Part shown: in pieces, positions 1-9,547 of the stretch
How the letters are laid out: every line of letters starts with the position of its first letter
Position numbering within the stretch: position 1 is the stretch's first letter
DNA from: Paenibacillus tundrae
GTDB taxonomy: Bacteria > Bacillota > Bacilli > Paenibacillales > Paenibacillaceae
Reading direction: 5' to 3'
DNA: 64,000 nucleotides
Assembly (NCBI RefSeq): GCF_030812775.1
Contig: NZ_JAUSTI010000024.1
Span: 1 to 64,000 of the forward strand
Made by a program: the position numbers and the translations under genes
Notes under the pieces: generated by a model
What the model saw: only the letters and a program-made list of their open reading frames with translations
Database searches by the model: none
Told to the model about the DNA's origin: nothing

Positions 1-14
1 TCGCCATAAAAAAA

Positions 15-87
15 TATCCCCTCCAAGTCTCACTTGAACCCTCATGATAACATGAAGGTTTTTTTAAGTGTCTACTTAAAGGGGATA
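15..87 (+). terminator. Extended hairpin enclosing a rho-independent terminator
   Basis: An inner hairpin (AACC-TCATG against CATGA-GGTT, about 37-60) runs into seven T residues, a standard terminator for a gene ending left of the window. Around it lie further paired blocks: TATCCCCT (15-22) with AGGGGATA (80-87), AAGT with ACTT, and CACTT with AAGTG. The whole 73 nt therefore folds as one long imperfect hairpin, more than a simple terminator needs. Confidence 0.6.
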
Positions 88-243
88 ATACCAATAGGCA
101 GTTTTTTTGTATGCTCTTCTTAGCTGAGCTTGAGACTTCGAGAGAGCTACTAGGGAGTTATGATGTAATCGTAACTGCTGTAAAAGAGATTCAACGAAGT
201 GTATGATATAATATGGACTAAATATATACATCGGAGGTCTGAA

Positions 244-405
244 TTGGATAAAAACATAAAGTGGGGATTAGTCATTTTGGCGATGGGGGCAGGTAGTTTT
301 TTTCTATCGCGAACTTCTTATGATGTGTTGAATGTGATCTATGATGTTGCTGTTATTATAACGATTATCCTTATTTACATTTTGGTTTTTAGGAAGAAAA
401 AATAA
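244..405 (+). CDS. Small two-helix membrane protein, unknown function
   Basis: Encodes about 53 residues with two hydrophobic segments (roughly residues 6-22 and 29-46) and a basic RKKK tail, so a small inner-membrane protein with a positive cytoplasmic end is likely. I chose the TTG start at 244 because GGAGGT lies 6 nt upstream; the same frame opens at a GTG at 199 with no convincing ribosome site. No family was recognised. The next gene is another two-helix small protein on the same strand, so the pair may be co-transcribed. Confidence 0.45.
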   Translation: MDKNIKWGLVILAMGAGSFFLSRTSYDVLNVIYDVAVIITIILIYILVFRKKK

Positions 406-501
406 CAAGAACCTAGGGCAAGAACCTAAAGGGTTCATTAAATGGATGATAAATATAATTAGACGCAGGACGGAAATGATAATAAGAGAGTGAGGTTAGA
501 C

Positions 502-699
502 ATGTATCTCATCGCGCTAGTAACACTTGTTATTACAGGCCTAGTAGCCATATCTCATATCGTATTTGATCTCAAGGCGCTGGGCGACGGCATCGCTCTA
601 TTAGTGAAAATGTCTAATTTGTTGTTCTGGCTATCCTTATTATTCTTTGTTCATAAAATGCCCACAAAACCAAGGAAAAGAAATCCAAAAAAATCTTAA
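502..699 (+). CDS. Small two-helix membrane protein, unknown function
   Basis: About 65 residues with two hydrophobic stretches (roughly 2-25 and 32-50) and a strongly basic C-terminus (KPRKRNPKKS type), which suggests a small membrane protein with its tail in the cytoplasm. The ATG at 502 is preferred over the in-frame GTG at 490, because GTGAGG just upstream can act as a weak ribosome site for it. No homologous family recognised. It lies about 100 nt after a similar small protein. Confidence 0.45.
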   Translation: MYLIALVTLVITGLVAISHIVFDLKALGDGIALLVKMSNLLFWLSLLFFVHKMPTKPRKRNPKKS

Positions 700-837
700 A
701 ATTCGCTTTATTTAGTTAGAGTTAGGGAGTTATATCACCGTCATATGAGCGAGATAGCGTACTTGAATTTGGATTATTGGATTACAAAAGGGTGACGAAG
801 AGATCCTCTGCATAATAAGTATACTAAACACAACAAC

Positions 838-874
838 TAACAGGCTCCACTGTTCATAAACAGGAAGCCTGTTA
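838..874. terminator. Inverted repeat between convergent genes
   Basis: TAACAGGCT (838-846) pairs with AGCCTGTTA (866-874). It lies between the plus-strand small genes and the minus-strand gluconokinase gene, so it can end transcription from both sides, although the T tracts are poor. Confidence 0.45.
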
Positions 875-935
875 TTTATGTTGTTCAGTTATTCATATAG
901 TAGATATCCGTTCTTGTAGTAAAGTTCCTACTGTC

Positions 936-2486
936 CTACGGATGCATCGTTTTATTCTGAAAAGAAGCAATATCAGCATATTCTTCCTCGAACTTACGGG
1001 ATATGCGGATGAAGATCGGCAGCAGTTCCCGATACACCCGAACATGCTCCTGATCTGGCTTATGCCGATGTGTCGAGCCAATCATATTGGATACAACGCT
1101 GAGAGAATCAATCCTTCCAAGAGCATACAGTCCCAGCACCGCTGCTCCAAGGCAAGAGCTCTCAATGCTCTCGGGAATAATTACATCCTGATCGAAGATA
1201 TCTGCCATCATCTGACGCCAGAGCTCGGAACGAGCGAATCCGCCAGTGGCTTGAATTTTGGTGGGGCGACCAATCTTCTCTTCTATGGCAAGCATAACCG
1301 TATATAGGTTGAAGAGAACGCCTTCTAGTGCAGCGCGAATCATATGTTCCTTCTTGTGATGCAGCGTCAGCCCGAAGAAGGAGCCTCGTGCACTTGGATT
1401 CCAGAGCGGTGCGCGTTCACCTGTCATATAAGGATGGAATAGTAACCCCTCCGAACCTGCAGGTACATTTTCCGCAACACGGGTTAGCACTTCATACGGA
1501 TCAATCCCCAGACGTTTCGCTGTCTCAACTTCAGCAGCGGCAAACTCATCTCGAATCCAGCGGAAGATCACGCCGCCATTATTCACAGGGCCACCAATCA
1601 CCCATTGATCCTCCGTCAATGCGTAACAGAAGAACCGGCCTTTCGGATCGGTTACCGGTTGATCCACGACAGTGCGGATCGCCCCGCTCGTACCGATAGT
1701 TACAGCTACAACCCCAGGATCAATGGCATTTACCCCTAGATTAGATAGCACCCCATCACTAGCTCCAATGACAAACGGTGTGGTCACCGCAATCCCCATT
1801 TCTTTAGCATACTCTGGGTGTAGTCCCTGACGGAGCACATGTGTTGTCGGTACGAGATGGGATAGGTGCTTCGGCGTAATGCCCGCCACCTGTAATGCTT
1901 CCTCATCCCAATCCAGTTTCTCCAGATTCATAAGCCCAGTCGCTGAAGCCATCGAATGATCAATCACGTATTGGGAGAATAATTTATAGAAAACATATTC
2001 TTTCATGGAGATCAATTTGTGTGTCTGTTTAAACAGTTCCGGTTGATCACGAGTGAGCCACATGATTTTAGTCAAAGGCGACATCGGGTGAATGGGTGTT
2101 CCTGTTCGAAGATAAATGTCATGACCATTCATATCGGACTGGAGCACTTTCGTCCATTCGGCACTGCGATTATCCGCCCACGTCATGGCTCGCATCAATG
2201 GTTTACCGTGTGCATCCACAGGCAGAATGCTGTGCATGGCAGAACTAAATGAGACAAATAGGATCTCATCCGGCTTCACCTCCGCCTTGGAGGTAGCCTG
2301 TTTAACCGATGTGATGACGGCTTGGAAAATATCCTCCGCATCCTGCTCTGCGATGGCAGGTGTCGGGGTGTGCAGCGGATAATTCGCACTGCCTTGAGAT
2401 ACAATGGTCCCATTTTGCTCGAACAGAACCGCTTTGGTAGAGGTTGTGCCGATATCTACGCCGATCATATAGGGTGAAGAAGCCAT
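936..2486 (-). CDS. gntK: Gluconokinase-type FGGY carbohydrate kinase
   Basis: Phosphorylates a sugar acid, most likely gluconate to 6-phosphogluconate, in the cytoplasm. The 516-residue length fits the FGGY family. The N-terminal phosphate-binding motif DIGTTSTK starts at residue 11, a TWADNR segment follows near 100, and GASDGVLSNLGVNA (near 238) with TIGTSGAIRTVV (near 261) are characteristic of Firmicutes GntK. The ATG at 2486 has an upstream AGAGGGATGA ribosome site. It is the last gene of a minus-strand run with a complete sugar ABC importer, so it probably phosphorylates what that importer brings in. Gluconate is the best guess; another aldonate or pentulose cannot be excluded. Confidence 0.88.
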   Translation of the reverse strand: MASSPYMIGVDIGTTSTKAVLFEQNGTIVSQGSANYPLHTPTPAIAEQDAEDIFQAVITSVKQATSKAEVKPDEILFVSFSSAMHSILPVDAHGKPLMRAMTWADNRSAEWTKVLQSDMNGHDIYLRTGTPIHPMSPLTKIMWLTRDQPELFKQTHKLISMKEYVFYKLFSQYVIDHSMASATGLMNLEKLDWDEEALQVAGITPKHLSHLVPTTHVLRQGLHPEYAKEMGIAVTTPFVIGASDGVLSNLGVNAIDPGVVAVTIGTSGAIRTVVDQPVTDPKGRFFCYALTEDQWVIGGPVNNGGVIFRWIRDEFAAAEVETAKRLGIDPYEVLTRVAENVPAGSEGLLFHPYMTGERAPLWNPSARGSFFGLTLHHKKEHMIRAALEGVLFNLYTVMLAIEEKIGRPTKIQATGGFARSELWRQMMADIFDQDVIIPESIESSCLGAAVLGLYALGRIDSLSVVSNMIGSTHRHKPDQEHVRVYRELLPIFIRISRKFEEEYADIASFQNKTMHP

Positions 2487-2590
2487 GTTGTCATCCCTCT
2501 TTCTCGCATATATAGGTGAAAATGATTGCCTGATTTTTATCTATAGATAAGAATATCAGAGTTGAGGGATGGATCAAAATGTCATACGTA

Positions 2591-3418
2591 TTAATCTTTC
2601 ACCGCGCCTGCGGCAATATCGGAAATAAACTGACGGCTGATGAATAGGAACATAATGATCAAAGGGATGACAGCAAGCAGTGTCCCTGCAATGACCATGG
2701 CATAATCCGTGTTGTACAGACCGTTCAATTGAGAAAGGGCGATCTGCAGTGTGTATTTTCGCTCATCTGTCAGTACGATCAAGGGCCATAGATAATCATT
2801 CCATACCCCAATGAAGGTGAAGGCGCCAAGGAAAGCAAAGGCAGGCCGCAAAATGGGCAAAGCCACATTCCAATACAAGCGGAAGAAGTTGCAGCCGTCA
2901 ATTCGACCAGCATCCAGCAAGTCGTTCGGAATAGACTCCGTCGCATACTGGCGAATCCAGAATATACCGAAGGCATTCACCATGCCCGGAATAATGAGTG
3001 CTTTGAAGGAACCGACCCAGCCAAACGTCGCCATGAGCACGAAGGATGGAACCAAGGATAGCTGTGAAGGCACCATCATGGTGGCGATGAGCAGCACGAA
3101 AAGCCATTTTTTGCCCGGAAATTCGAACTTCGCAAACGCAAACCCTGCCAAAGAATCAAAAAACAGTACCAATATCGTGACCATTCCAGCTACAAATAAC
3201 GTATTGAGAAAAGCACCCCAGAAGTCAATCTGCTGCAATACGCGCGTAATATTGCTCCACATCTCGCCCCCGAACCACAGCTTTGGTGGGAAGCTATAAA
3301 TATCCGACGTTGTCCGTGTAGACATCACGATTAGCCAATAGAACGGGAACATGGAAATGATCATGCCCCCGATGAGTCCGATATACAACACTACCGTTTT
3401 GAGAGATCTGGACGTCAT
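2591..3418 (-). CDS. Carbohydrate ABC transporter permease, MalG/CUT1 type
   Basis: Second membrane subunit of a CUT1 sugar importer, about 275 residues with six predicted membrane helices. The EAA-type loop reads as DAGRIDGCNFFRLYWNVALPILRP in two parts near residues 185-208, the site that docks on the ATPase, and the C-terminus IAAGAVKD is typical of MalG-like permeases. I placed the start at the ATG at 3418, eight nt after GGGGG; a GTG at 3424 is too close to that site. It follows the partner permease by 27 nt. No ATP-binding gene is present in the cluster, so the transporter probably shares an MsmX-like ATPase encoded elsewhere. Confidence 0.92.
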   Translation of the reverse strand: MTSRSLKTVVLYIGLIGGMIISMFPFYWLIVMSTRTTSDIYSFPPKLWFGGEMWSNITRVLQQIDFWGAFLNTLFVAGMVTILVLFFDSLAGFAFAKFEFPGKKWLFVLLIATMMVPSQLSLVPSFVLMATFGWVGSFKALIIPGMVNAFGIFWIRQYATESIPNDLLDAGRIDGCNFFRLYWNVALPILRPAFAFLGAFTFIGVWNDYLWPLIVLTDERKYTLQIALSQLNGLYNTDYAMVIAGTLLAVIPLIIMFLFISRQFISDIAAGAVKD

Positions 3419-3445
3419 GAGCACTACCCCCTTGTCATGGTCACA

Positions 3446-4399
3446 TCAGGATGATTTACCTTGAACGAGCTTCCAGTTCACAATCGAGAATAGAGCGATA
3501 ATAAGGAACATTCCCCAGCCTACAGCAGCGCCATAGCCAAAGTAATTGTTGATGAACGATTCGCGGTAGAGATAGAGGACAATCGTCATACCGGCAGCGC
3601 CTGCACCACCATCGTTGCCTACGAGAATCTGCGGTTCGGTAAATAGCTGCATGCCCCCAATAGTGGAGGTGATCACGGTAAACAGAATGACAGGTCGTAG
3701 CATCGGTATAGTGATTCGGAAAAAGGATTGAATTCCAGAAGCTCCATCGATCTTGGCAGCCTCATATAAAGTGTTGGGAATGCTCTGTAGTCCAGCCAGG
3801 TAGATGACGGCATTGTATCCTGTCCAGCGCCAGACAACCATGGATGAGATGGCTACCTTAATGCCCCATGGTGCATTTAGCCATTCGACGACTGGAAGTC
3901 CGACCGATTGCAACAAATAGTTGAGGAAGCCATAGTTGTTGGCAAATAACGCGCCAAAGATGATAGCGACAGCAACAATAGACGTTACGTTGGGAAGGAA
4001 GTAGCCCACCCGGAAGAGGGTTTTGAACTTCACAAACGGTGCATGTAGCAGGAAAGCTATGATTAATGCAAAGAAAAGCATCGGAATTGTCGAGTAGATC
4101 CAGATCATGAACGTATTGCCCACCGCTTGCCAGAACTCCACATCGGTCAGCAGATATTTAAAATTGTTCAGCCCGTTATACGTCATGATGCCGATACCAT
4201 CCCATTTATGGAAGGCCAGGTATAATGAAAAACCAATCGGAAATAAGCCAAAGACAGCAAACAATAGGTAGAATGGAGAGATGGCAATATATAGTGCCCG
4301 ATGCTGCCAGATGCGTGACAAGAGTGACTTCTCTTGATTCAGATCTGGACGTGCTGCTCCAGGGTCTGGGTTCATTCGCGTCGTTTCGGTTGCGGCCAT
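3446..4399 (-). CDS. Carbohydrate ABC transporter permease, MalF/CUT1 type
   Basis: First membrane subunit of the sugar importer, about 317 residues. It has an N-terminal cytoplasmic tail, six predicted helices and an EAA loop (EAAKIDGASGIQSFFRITIP, near residues 215-234). The start is taken at the ATG at 4399, which has a perfect AAAGGAGG site; extension to 4456 adds 19 residues without support. It lies between the binding protein gene (91 nt upstream) and the second permease (27 nt downstream), so the order is binding protein, MalF-like, MalG-like, kinase. Confidence 0.92.
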   Translation of the reverse strand: MAATETTRMNPDPGAARPDLNQEKSLLSRIWQHRALYIAISPFYLLFAVFGLFPIGFSLYLAFHKWDGIGIMTYNGLNNFKYLLTDVEFWQAVGNTFMIWIYSTIPMLFFALIIAFLLHAPFVKFKTLFRVGYFLPNVTSIVAVAIIFGALFANNYGFLNYLLQSVGLPVVEWLNAPWGIKVAISSMVVWRWTGYNAVIYLAGLQSIPNTLYEAAKIDGASGIQSFFRITIPMLRPVILFTVITSTIGGMQLFTEPQILVGNDGGAGAAGMTIVLYLYRESFINNYFGYGAAVGWGMFLIIALFSIVNWKLVQGKSS

Positions 4400-4490
4400 A
4401 TCAATTCCTCCTTTGCGGATCACAATGACTTGGGTAAGACGATGATGTACCTTCAACGTTGATCAACGTGGTCAACGGAACCGAGCCGAT

Positions 4491-5765
4491 TTATCGCTGC
4501 AATTCTCGTTCAACGCGCTGTACCGTATCTGTCCACACTTGCTGAGGATCACTATTTTGCTTCGCAATGTCATTCAACCGCCGAGTAATGATATTGTGTA
4601 CCGATGGATAACGCTCCCCGAAGAAAGCATCCGGAACTTGCTGCGCTGAGGCAGCAAATACAGGCCCTGTCGCTTGCCCACCGAAGAAAGGCTCCTCCTC
4701 CTTCATAGCTGGTTGATCAAATACCCCCGGTGCCGATGGGAATAAGTTTAACGTTTGATATTGTTCAAGCTGATTTTCAGGGCTTTGCAGCCAGCGAATA
4801 AGTTCAAATGCTTCTTGGGGATGCTTACTGGATTTCAAAATAGATAGAAATGAGCCGCCGTTATTCCCATCACCGCCAGGTGCTCGCGTTACACGCCATT
4901 GGCCTGAGGTGTCGGGAGCAGCCTCCTGCAACACCTGCTTCATCCACACCGCACCGACAAATGAGGCAATCTCACCATTATTCATTGCTGCATTCCATGT
5001 TGGAGTCCAGCCATCTGCATTGGCGAGCAGAGCTTTTTGCTTGAAGGCTACCGCAGTATCCCAGCTTTTACGCACGAGAGGGGAGTCCATGCCGATAAAT
5101 GAACCATCAGGTCGGAAGTAACGCTCCGTACCTTGGGACAACACTTGGTTGTAAACGCTTCCAATATTATCGGTCAGAAAAACCTTGCCTCCGAATGCAT
5201 CCTTAATCTTCTCTCCCGCTGTAGCGTAAGCATCCCAGCTATCCAATTGACGAGCAACCTCTTCCGGTTCTGAAGGGAGCCCAGCTTCCTTGAATAGATC
5301 AGCTCGATAAAATAGAGCGGTCGGTCCGGTATCCATAGGGAACCCAATCATCTGTCCACTTGGTGTGACGCCTTGTTTCCATTTCCACTCTAAATATTGA
5401 TCTTCTATCTCACCTGCTCCAAGGTCATACAAATTATAAAAGCGATCTTCACTGGGGAAAAGCTCCATGATCCAATCGTTTAGGGCTACGATATCCGGCT
5501 CGCCTGAACGAGCAGCAAGTGTCGTCTTCAGCTTGGCTTTGAAATCACCGCCAATTTTCTGAGCAGTCAGCTCGATATTAGGGAACTTCTCTTTGGCCTT
5601 GGCAATCAGCTTGTCGTCGATGGATCGATTCCAATACCATAATGTAAGCGCTACCTTTTTGTTGTTCGCTGAATCGCTTGGTTCCGACCAGATGGAGCAT
5701 CCGCTCACCAGCAGGACGCAGACCAAGATGACAGCTACCCAGCATGTTCTTTTCCGGCGGATCAT
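4491..5765 (-). CDS. Sugar ABC transporter substrate-binding lipoprotein
   Basis: Extracellular family 1 solute-binding protein that captures the sugar for the two permeases downstream. The N-terminus has basic residues, a hydrophobic stretch and the lipobox LVSGC near residues 20-24, so it is lipid-anchored on the outer face of the membrane. The mature part contains family-typical regions such as IVALNDWIMELF, a GPTALFYRADLF segment and SILKSSKHPQEAFELIRWL. The ATG at 5765 is eight nt from GGGGG; another ATG at 5771 is only two nt from it. The ligand cannot be read from sequence; the linked kinase points to a sugar or sugar acid. Confidence 0.92.
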   Translation of the reverse strand: MIRRKRTCWVAVILVCVLLVSGCSIWSEPSDSANNKKVALTLWYWNRSIDDKLIAKAKEKFPNIELTAQKIGGDFKAKLKTTLAARSGEPDIVALNDWIMELFPSEDRFYNLYDLGAGEIEDQYLEWKWKQGVTPSGQMIGFPMDTGPTALFYRADLFKEAGLPSEPEEVARQLDSWDAYATAGEKIKDAFGGKVFLTDNIGSVYNQVLSQGTERYFRPDGSFIGMDSPLVRKSWDTAVAFKQKALLANADGWTPTWNAAMNNGEIASFVGAVWMKQVLQEAAPDTSGQWRVTRAPGGDGNNGGSFLSILKSSKHPQEAFELIRWLQSPENQLEQYQTLNLFPSAPGVFDQPAMKEEEPFFGGQATGPVFAASAQQVPDAFFGERYPSVHNIITRRLNDIAKQNSDPQQVWTDTVQRVERELQR

Positions 5766-6111
5766 GTGCATAACCCCCTTATCGATATGTTCAAGGCATG
5801 ATGTTACTTTGGACTACAACATAAGTGTATGAGTAGTTTCTAAACTCATACCCAATATTCCTCGAATGAAACAATATTTTGTGACGATATAAGAAGTTAT
5901 TCGGAAAGTTCATTGCACTTATTTTTATCAGTTACTTTAAATTTAAAAGTTACTTGACACATGATAATTTTTATTCTAAACTAACTTACATAAAGTAACT
6001 AATGATGATAACAAAAATATAGATACGTACTGTATAATTTTCTAGTGATCCATTTCGGGATCGGTTACGAATGACTAAATACGACGAGATGGCTTAACAG
6101 GAGGAACGACA
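5766..6111. other. Divergent intergenic region between ABC operon and ribA
   Basis: About 345 AT-rich nt separating two divergent transcription units. The right half holds the ribA promoter and operator listed separately. Further TTACTT motifs occur near 5932-5955. I saw no clear promoter for the ABC operon and no coding sequence. Confidence 0.5.
5954..6000 (+). promoter_or_regulatory. ribA promoter with operator-like repeat after the -10
   Basis: TTGACA (5954-5959), a 17-nt spacer and TAAACT (5977-5982) form a sigA-type promoter. Directly after it comes AACTTACATAAAGTAACT (5983-6000), containing the inverted TTAC/GTAA arms. The doxX promoter at 12998-13045 has the same layout and nearly the same repeat, which suggests one shared regulator. 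Confidence 0.65.
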
Positions 6112-6861
6112 ATGATTAATTCACATATTATAAAGCTACTTGCCCCTAAAATTCAGACTTTTCCGAGTGGAAAAGAATTTATATACCTCGTAGGGCCGAT
6201 TAAGCTTCCGGTCAACCTGGATGGAGAGACGCAAACATTCCAGTGGTATAGCTGGTTGAAATCCGATCGAGCGATGGAAAGTGGCGAACTGATTGAATCA
6301 CTTGCCTCGGCAGAGCTTGCAGAGCGCCAACAATCCAGTGTATTGGTGTATGGCGATTTTGCAGAAGCACAAGAAGCCTTGATTCGGATGCATAGCATTT
6401 GTCATACAGGCGACATTTTTGGCAGCAAACGTTGTGACTGCGGCTTCCAATTGGAGCAATCTATGAAGATGATCGCTGCTCACGGTGCAGGTGCATTATT
6501 CTACCTTGCTAACCATGAAGGTCGCGGTATCGGTCTGTTCAGCAAAGCTATGGCTTATCTGTTACAAGAAGAAGGCTTGGATACGGTCGATGCGAACCTG
6601 CAACTTGGATTTACTGACGATTCACGTAATTATGATGATGCCATTGCTGTACTGCGTGCGCTTCGTTCAACACCGGTTACCTTGATCACGAACAATCCTC
6701 GTAAGCTTGCTGCACTGCAAGAGGCGGGATTGAACGTAGGGGGACGTGTTCCGCTGTGGGGCGATCGTTCAGCCTTTAACGAAAAGTATCTGCAAACCAA
6801 AGTGAGCCGTTCTGGTCACTTGGCTGAAGTAGATACACTGCTTCCGCACGCACAAGCTTAA
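6112..6861 (+). CDS. ribA: GTP cyclohydrolase II
   Basis: Converts GTP to 2,5-diamino-6-ribosylamino-4(3H)-pyrimidinone 5-phosphate, formate and pyrophosphate, the first step of riboflavin synthesis. The 249-residue protein has all three zinc-binding cysteines (Cys97, Cys108, Cys110 in HSICHTGD and SKRCDCGFQL), then NHEGRGIGL and the RALRSTPVTLITNNPRK region. It is a stand-alone enzyme, unlike the RibB-RibA fusion of the Bacillus rib operon, and there are no other rib genes nearby. The start has an AGGAGGAACGACA site. Its promoter resembles that of doxX, so expression may follow stress rather than flavin need. Confidence 0.92.
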   Translation: MINSHIIKLLAPKIQTFPSGKEFIYLVGPIKLPVNLDGETQTFQWYSWLKSDRAMESGELIESLASAELAERQQSSVLVYGDFAEAQEALIRMHSICHTGDIFGSKRCDCGFQLEQSMKMIAAHGAGALFYLANHEGRGIGLFSKAMAYLLQEEGLDTVDANLQLGFTDDSRNYDDAIAVLRALRSTPVTLITNNPRKLAALQEAGLNVGGRVPLWGDRSAFNEKYLQTKVSRSGHLAEVDTLLPHAQA

Positions 6862-6953
6862 CGTTTACGTTTAGGCTAGTGCCGTTTAGAAATGATCGAC
6901 AAGGGTTTCGATAATAGAATGCTTATCGTTAGAGCAATGTGAGTTAGATAAAC

Positions 6954-6995
6954 GCTGCTGTCATCACCTCTTCGTGAGGGGACGGCAGCTTTTTT
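6954..6995 (+). terminator. Terminator hairpin between ribA and glpP
   Basis: GCTGCTGTC (6954-6962) pairs with GACGGCAGC (6981-6989) around a CCTC-TTCG-type loop and runs into six T residues. It can simply end ribA transcription. It also sits 83 nt before glpP, so it could be a GlpP-controlled antitermination site. Confidence 0.75.
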
Positions 6996-7078
6996 GGGTC
7001 TGAACAACCTGCATCGCTTGCCGTTAACAGAGCATGGAATATACAATATAGGCATCTGATTTATGTAGGGGGAGCCGC

Positions 7079-7645
7079 ATGCCTTTTCAGGGACAGCGTA
7101 TTTTGCCAGCTGCCAAGAGTATGAAGCAATTTGAAGCAATGATTGAAGGTCCGTATCGATATGGAGTAATGTTAGATACCCATATTGCGCAGCTTCAGAG
7201 CTTGCTGGATGAAGCACGGCGGCGAGACAAGCAAATATTGCTGCATGCTGATCTGATCCAGGGACTCAAAAACGATGAATACGCTGCAGAGTATCTATGC
7301 CAGCACTTTCGCCCAGCAGGGCTGATCTCAACACGAGCAAGTGTGATACAGAAAGCAAAGCAAAAAGGAATTACGGCCATTCAGCGAATATTTTTGCTCG
7401 ATACCAATGCTTTGGAGAAGAGCTATCATTTGCTGACGAAGACTCAGCCAGATTTTATAGAGGTGCTGCCCGGCATTATTCCGCATATTATTACGGAGGT
7501 ATCTGATCGAACAGGCATACCGATCATTGCAGGTGGATTAATTCGTTCGGCTCACGAGGTGGAGCTTGCACTACAAGCCGGAGCAACAGCCGTTACGACA
7601 TCCAATACGGACTTGATCCGTCATTTTGGGGAATCGCTTACATAG
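7079..7645 (+). CDS. glpP: Glycerol-3-phosphate responsive antiterminator GlpP
   Basis: RNA-binding regulator that, in Bacillus subtilis, binds glycerol-3-phosphate and lets RNA polymerase read through leader terminators of glp genes. The 188 residues match the family: KSMKQFEAM at the N-terminus, ILLHADLIQGLKNDEYAAEYL near residues 57-77 (read in two blocks), ISTRASVIQKAKQKG, and DFIEVLPGI followed by IPIIAGGLI, the phosphate-binding end of a TIM-like barrel. It begins after GGGGGAGCCGC at an ATG and lies 23 nt before glpK. A strong terminator hairpin stands before glpD, the likely target. Confidence 0.9.
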   Translation: MPFQGQRILPAAKSMKQFEAMIEGPYRYGVMLDTHIAQLQSLLDEARRRDKQILLHADLIQGLKNDEYAAEYLCQHFRPAGLISTRASVIQKAKQKGITAIQRIFLLDTNALEKSYHLLTKTQPDFIEVLPGIIPHIITEVSDRTGIPIIAGGLIRSAHEVELALQAGATAVTTSNTDLIRHFGESLT

Positions 7646-7668
7646 TCATTAAACAGGAGGTTGTTTCG

Positions 7669-9156
<1,488 letters not shown>

Positions 9157-9547
9157 GTGGCAGTAGGGAAAAAATACATTTGCACTTTGTCATTAAACAT
9201 ATGGAATAACTTCTATTTTCTAGTGGAAAATGATGCATAAATTACAGGGGATATCTTCCTGTGTAACGAAAACCATATACCCACAATTAGGAAAAGATAA
9301 GCCTTAGTGGATCAGATTGAAAATCCATCCTTGTCATTATGAAAAATTTAAAATTTTTTTGAATAATGTGTCATTTCAGGACTTCACGCCATTCAAAATG
9401 TGTGATAGGATTGGGTTACAAGTTAAAAAATGATGTCTGGAGATCGGGAGAGACCACGTACCGCTCAGCAATTGCTGTAGCGAATGACGTGGTCTTTTTT
9501 TTGTTCTTATGCGGCTAAAATATAGGGAATGAATGGGAGTGTAACAG
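9157..9547. other. glpK-glpD intergenic leader region
   Basis: About 390 AT-rich nt without an open frame worth calling. Two TTGTCATTA motifs occur near 9186 and 9331, possible -35 elements. The end holds the leader hairpin listed separately, 45 nt before glpD. The length is consistent with an own promoter and long leader for glpD. Confidence 0.5.
9451..9502 (+). terminator. glpD leader terminator, probable GlpP target
   Basis: AGACCACGT (9451-9459) pairs with ACGTGGTCT (9487-9495). An inner stem CGCT-CAGC-AATT-GCTG-T-AGCG fills the loop, and eight T residues follow. It is a strong terminator placed between the likely glpD promoter and the glpD start, the arrangement known from the GlpP-controlled glpD leader of B. 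subtilis. Antitermination here is inferred, not seen. Confidence 0.75.

Noticed and set aside
2811..3299. 162-codon plus-strand frame
   Set aside because: Complement of a permease gene; Lys/Asn-rich shadow without ribosome site.
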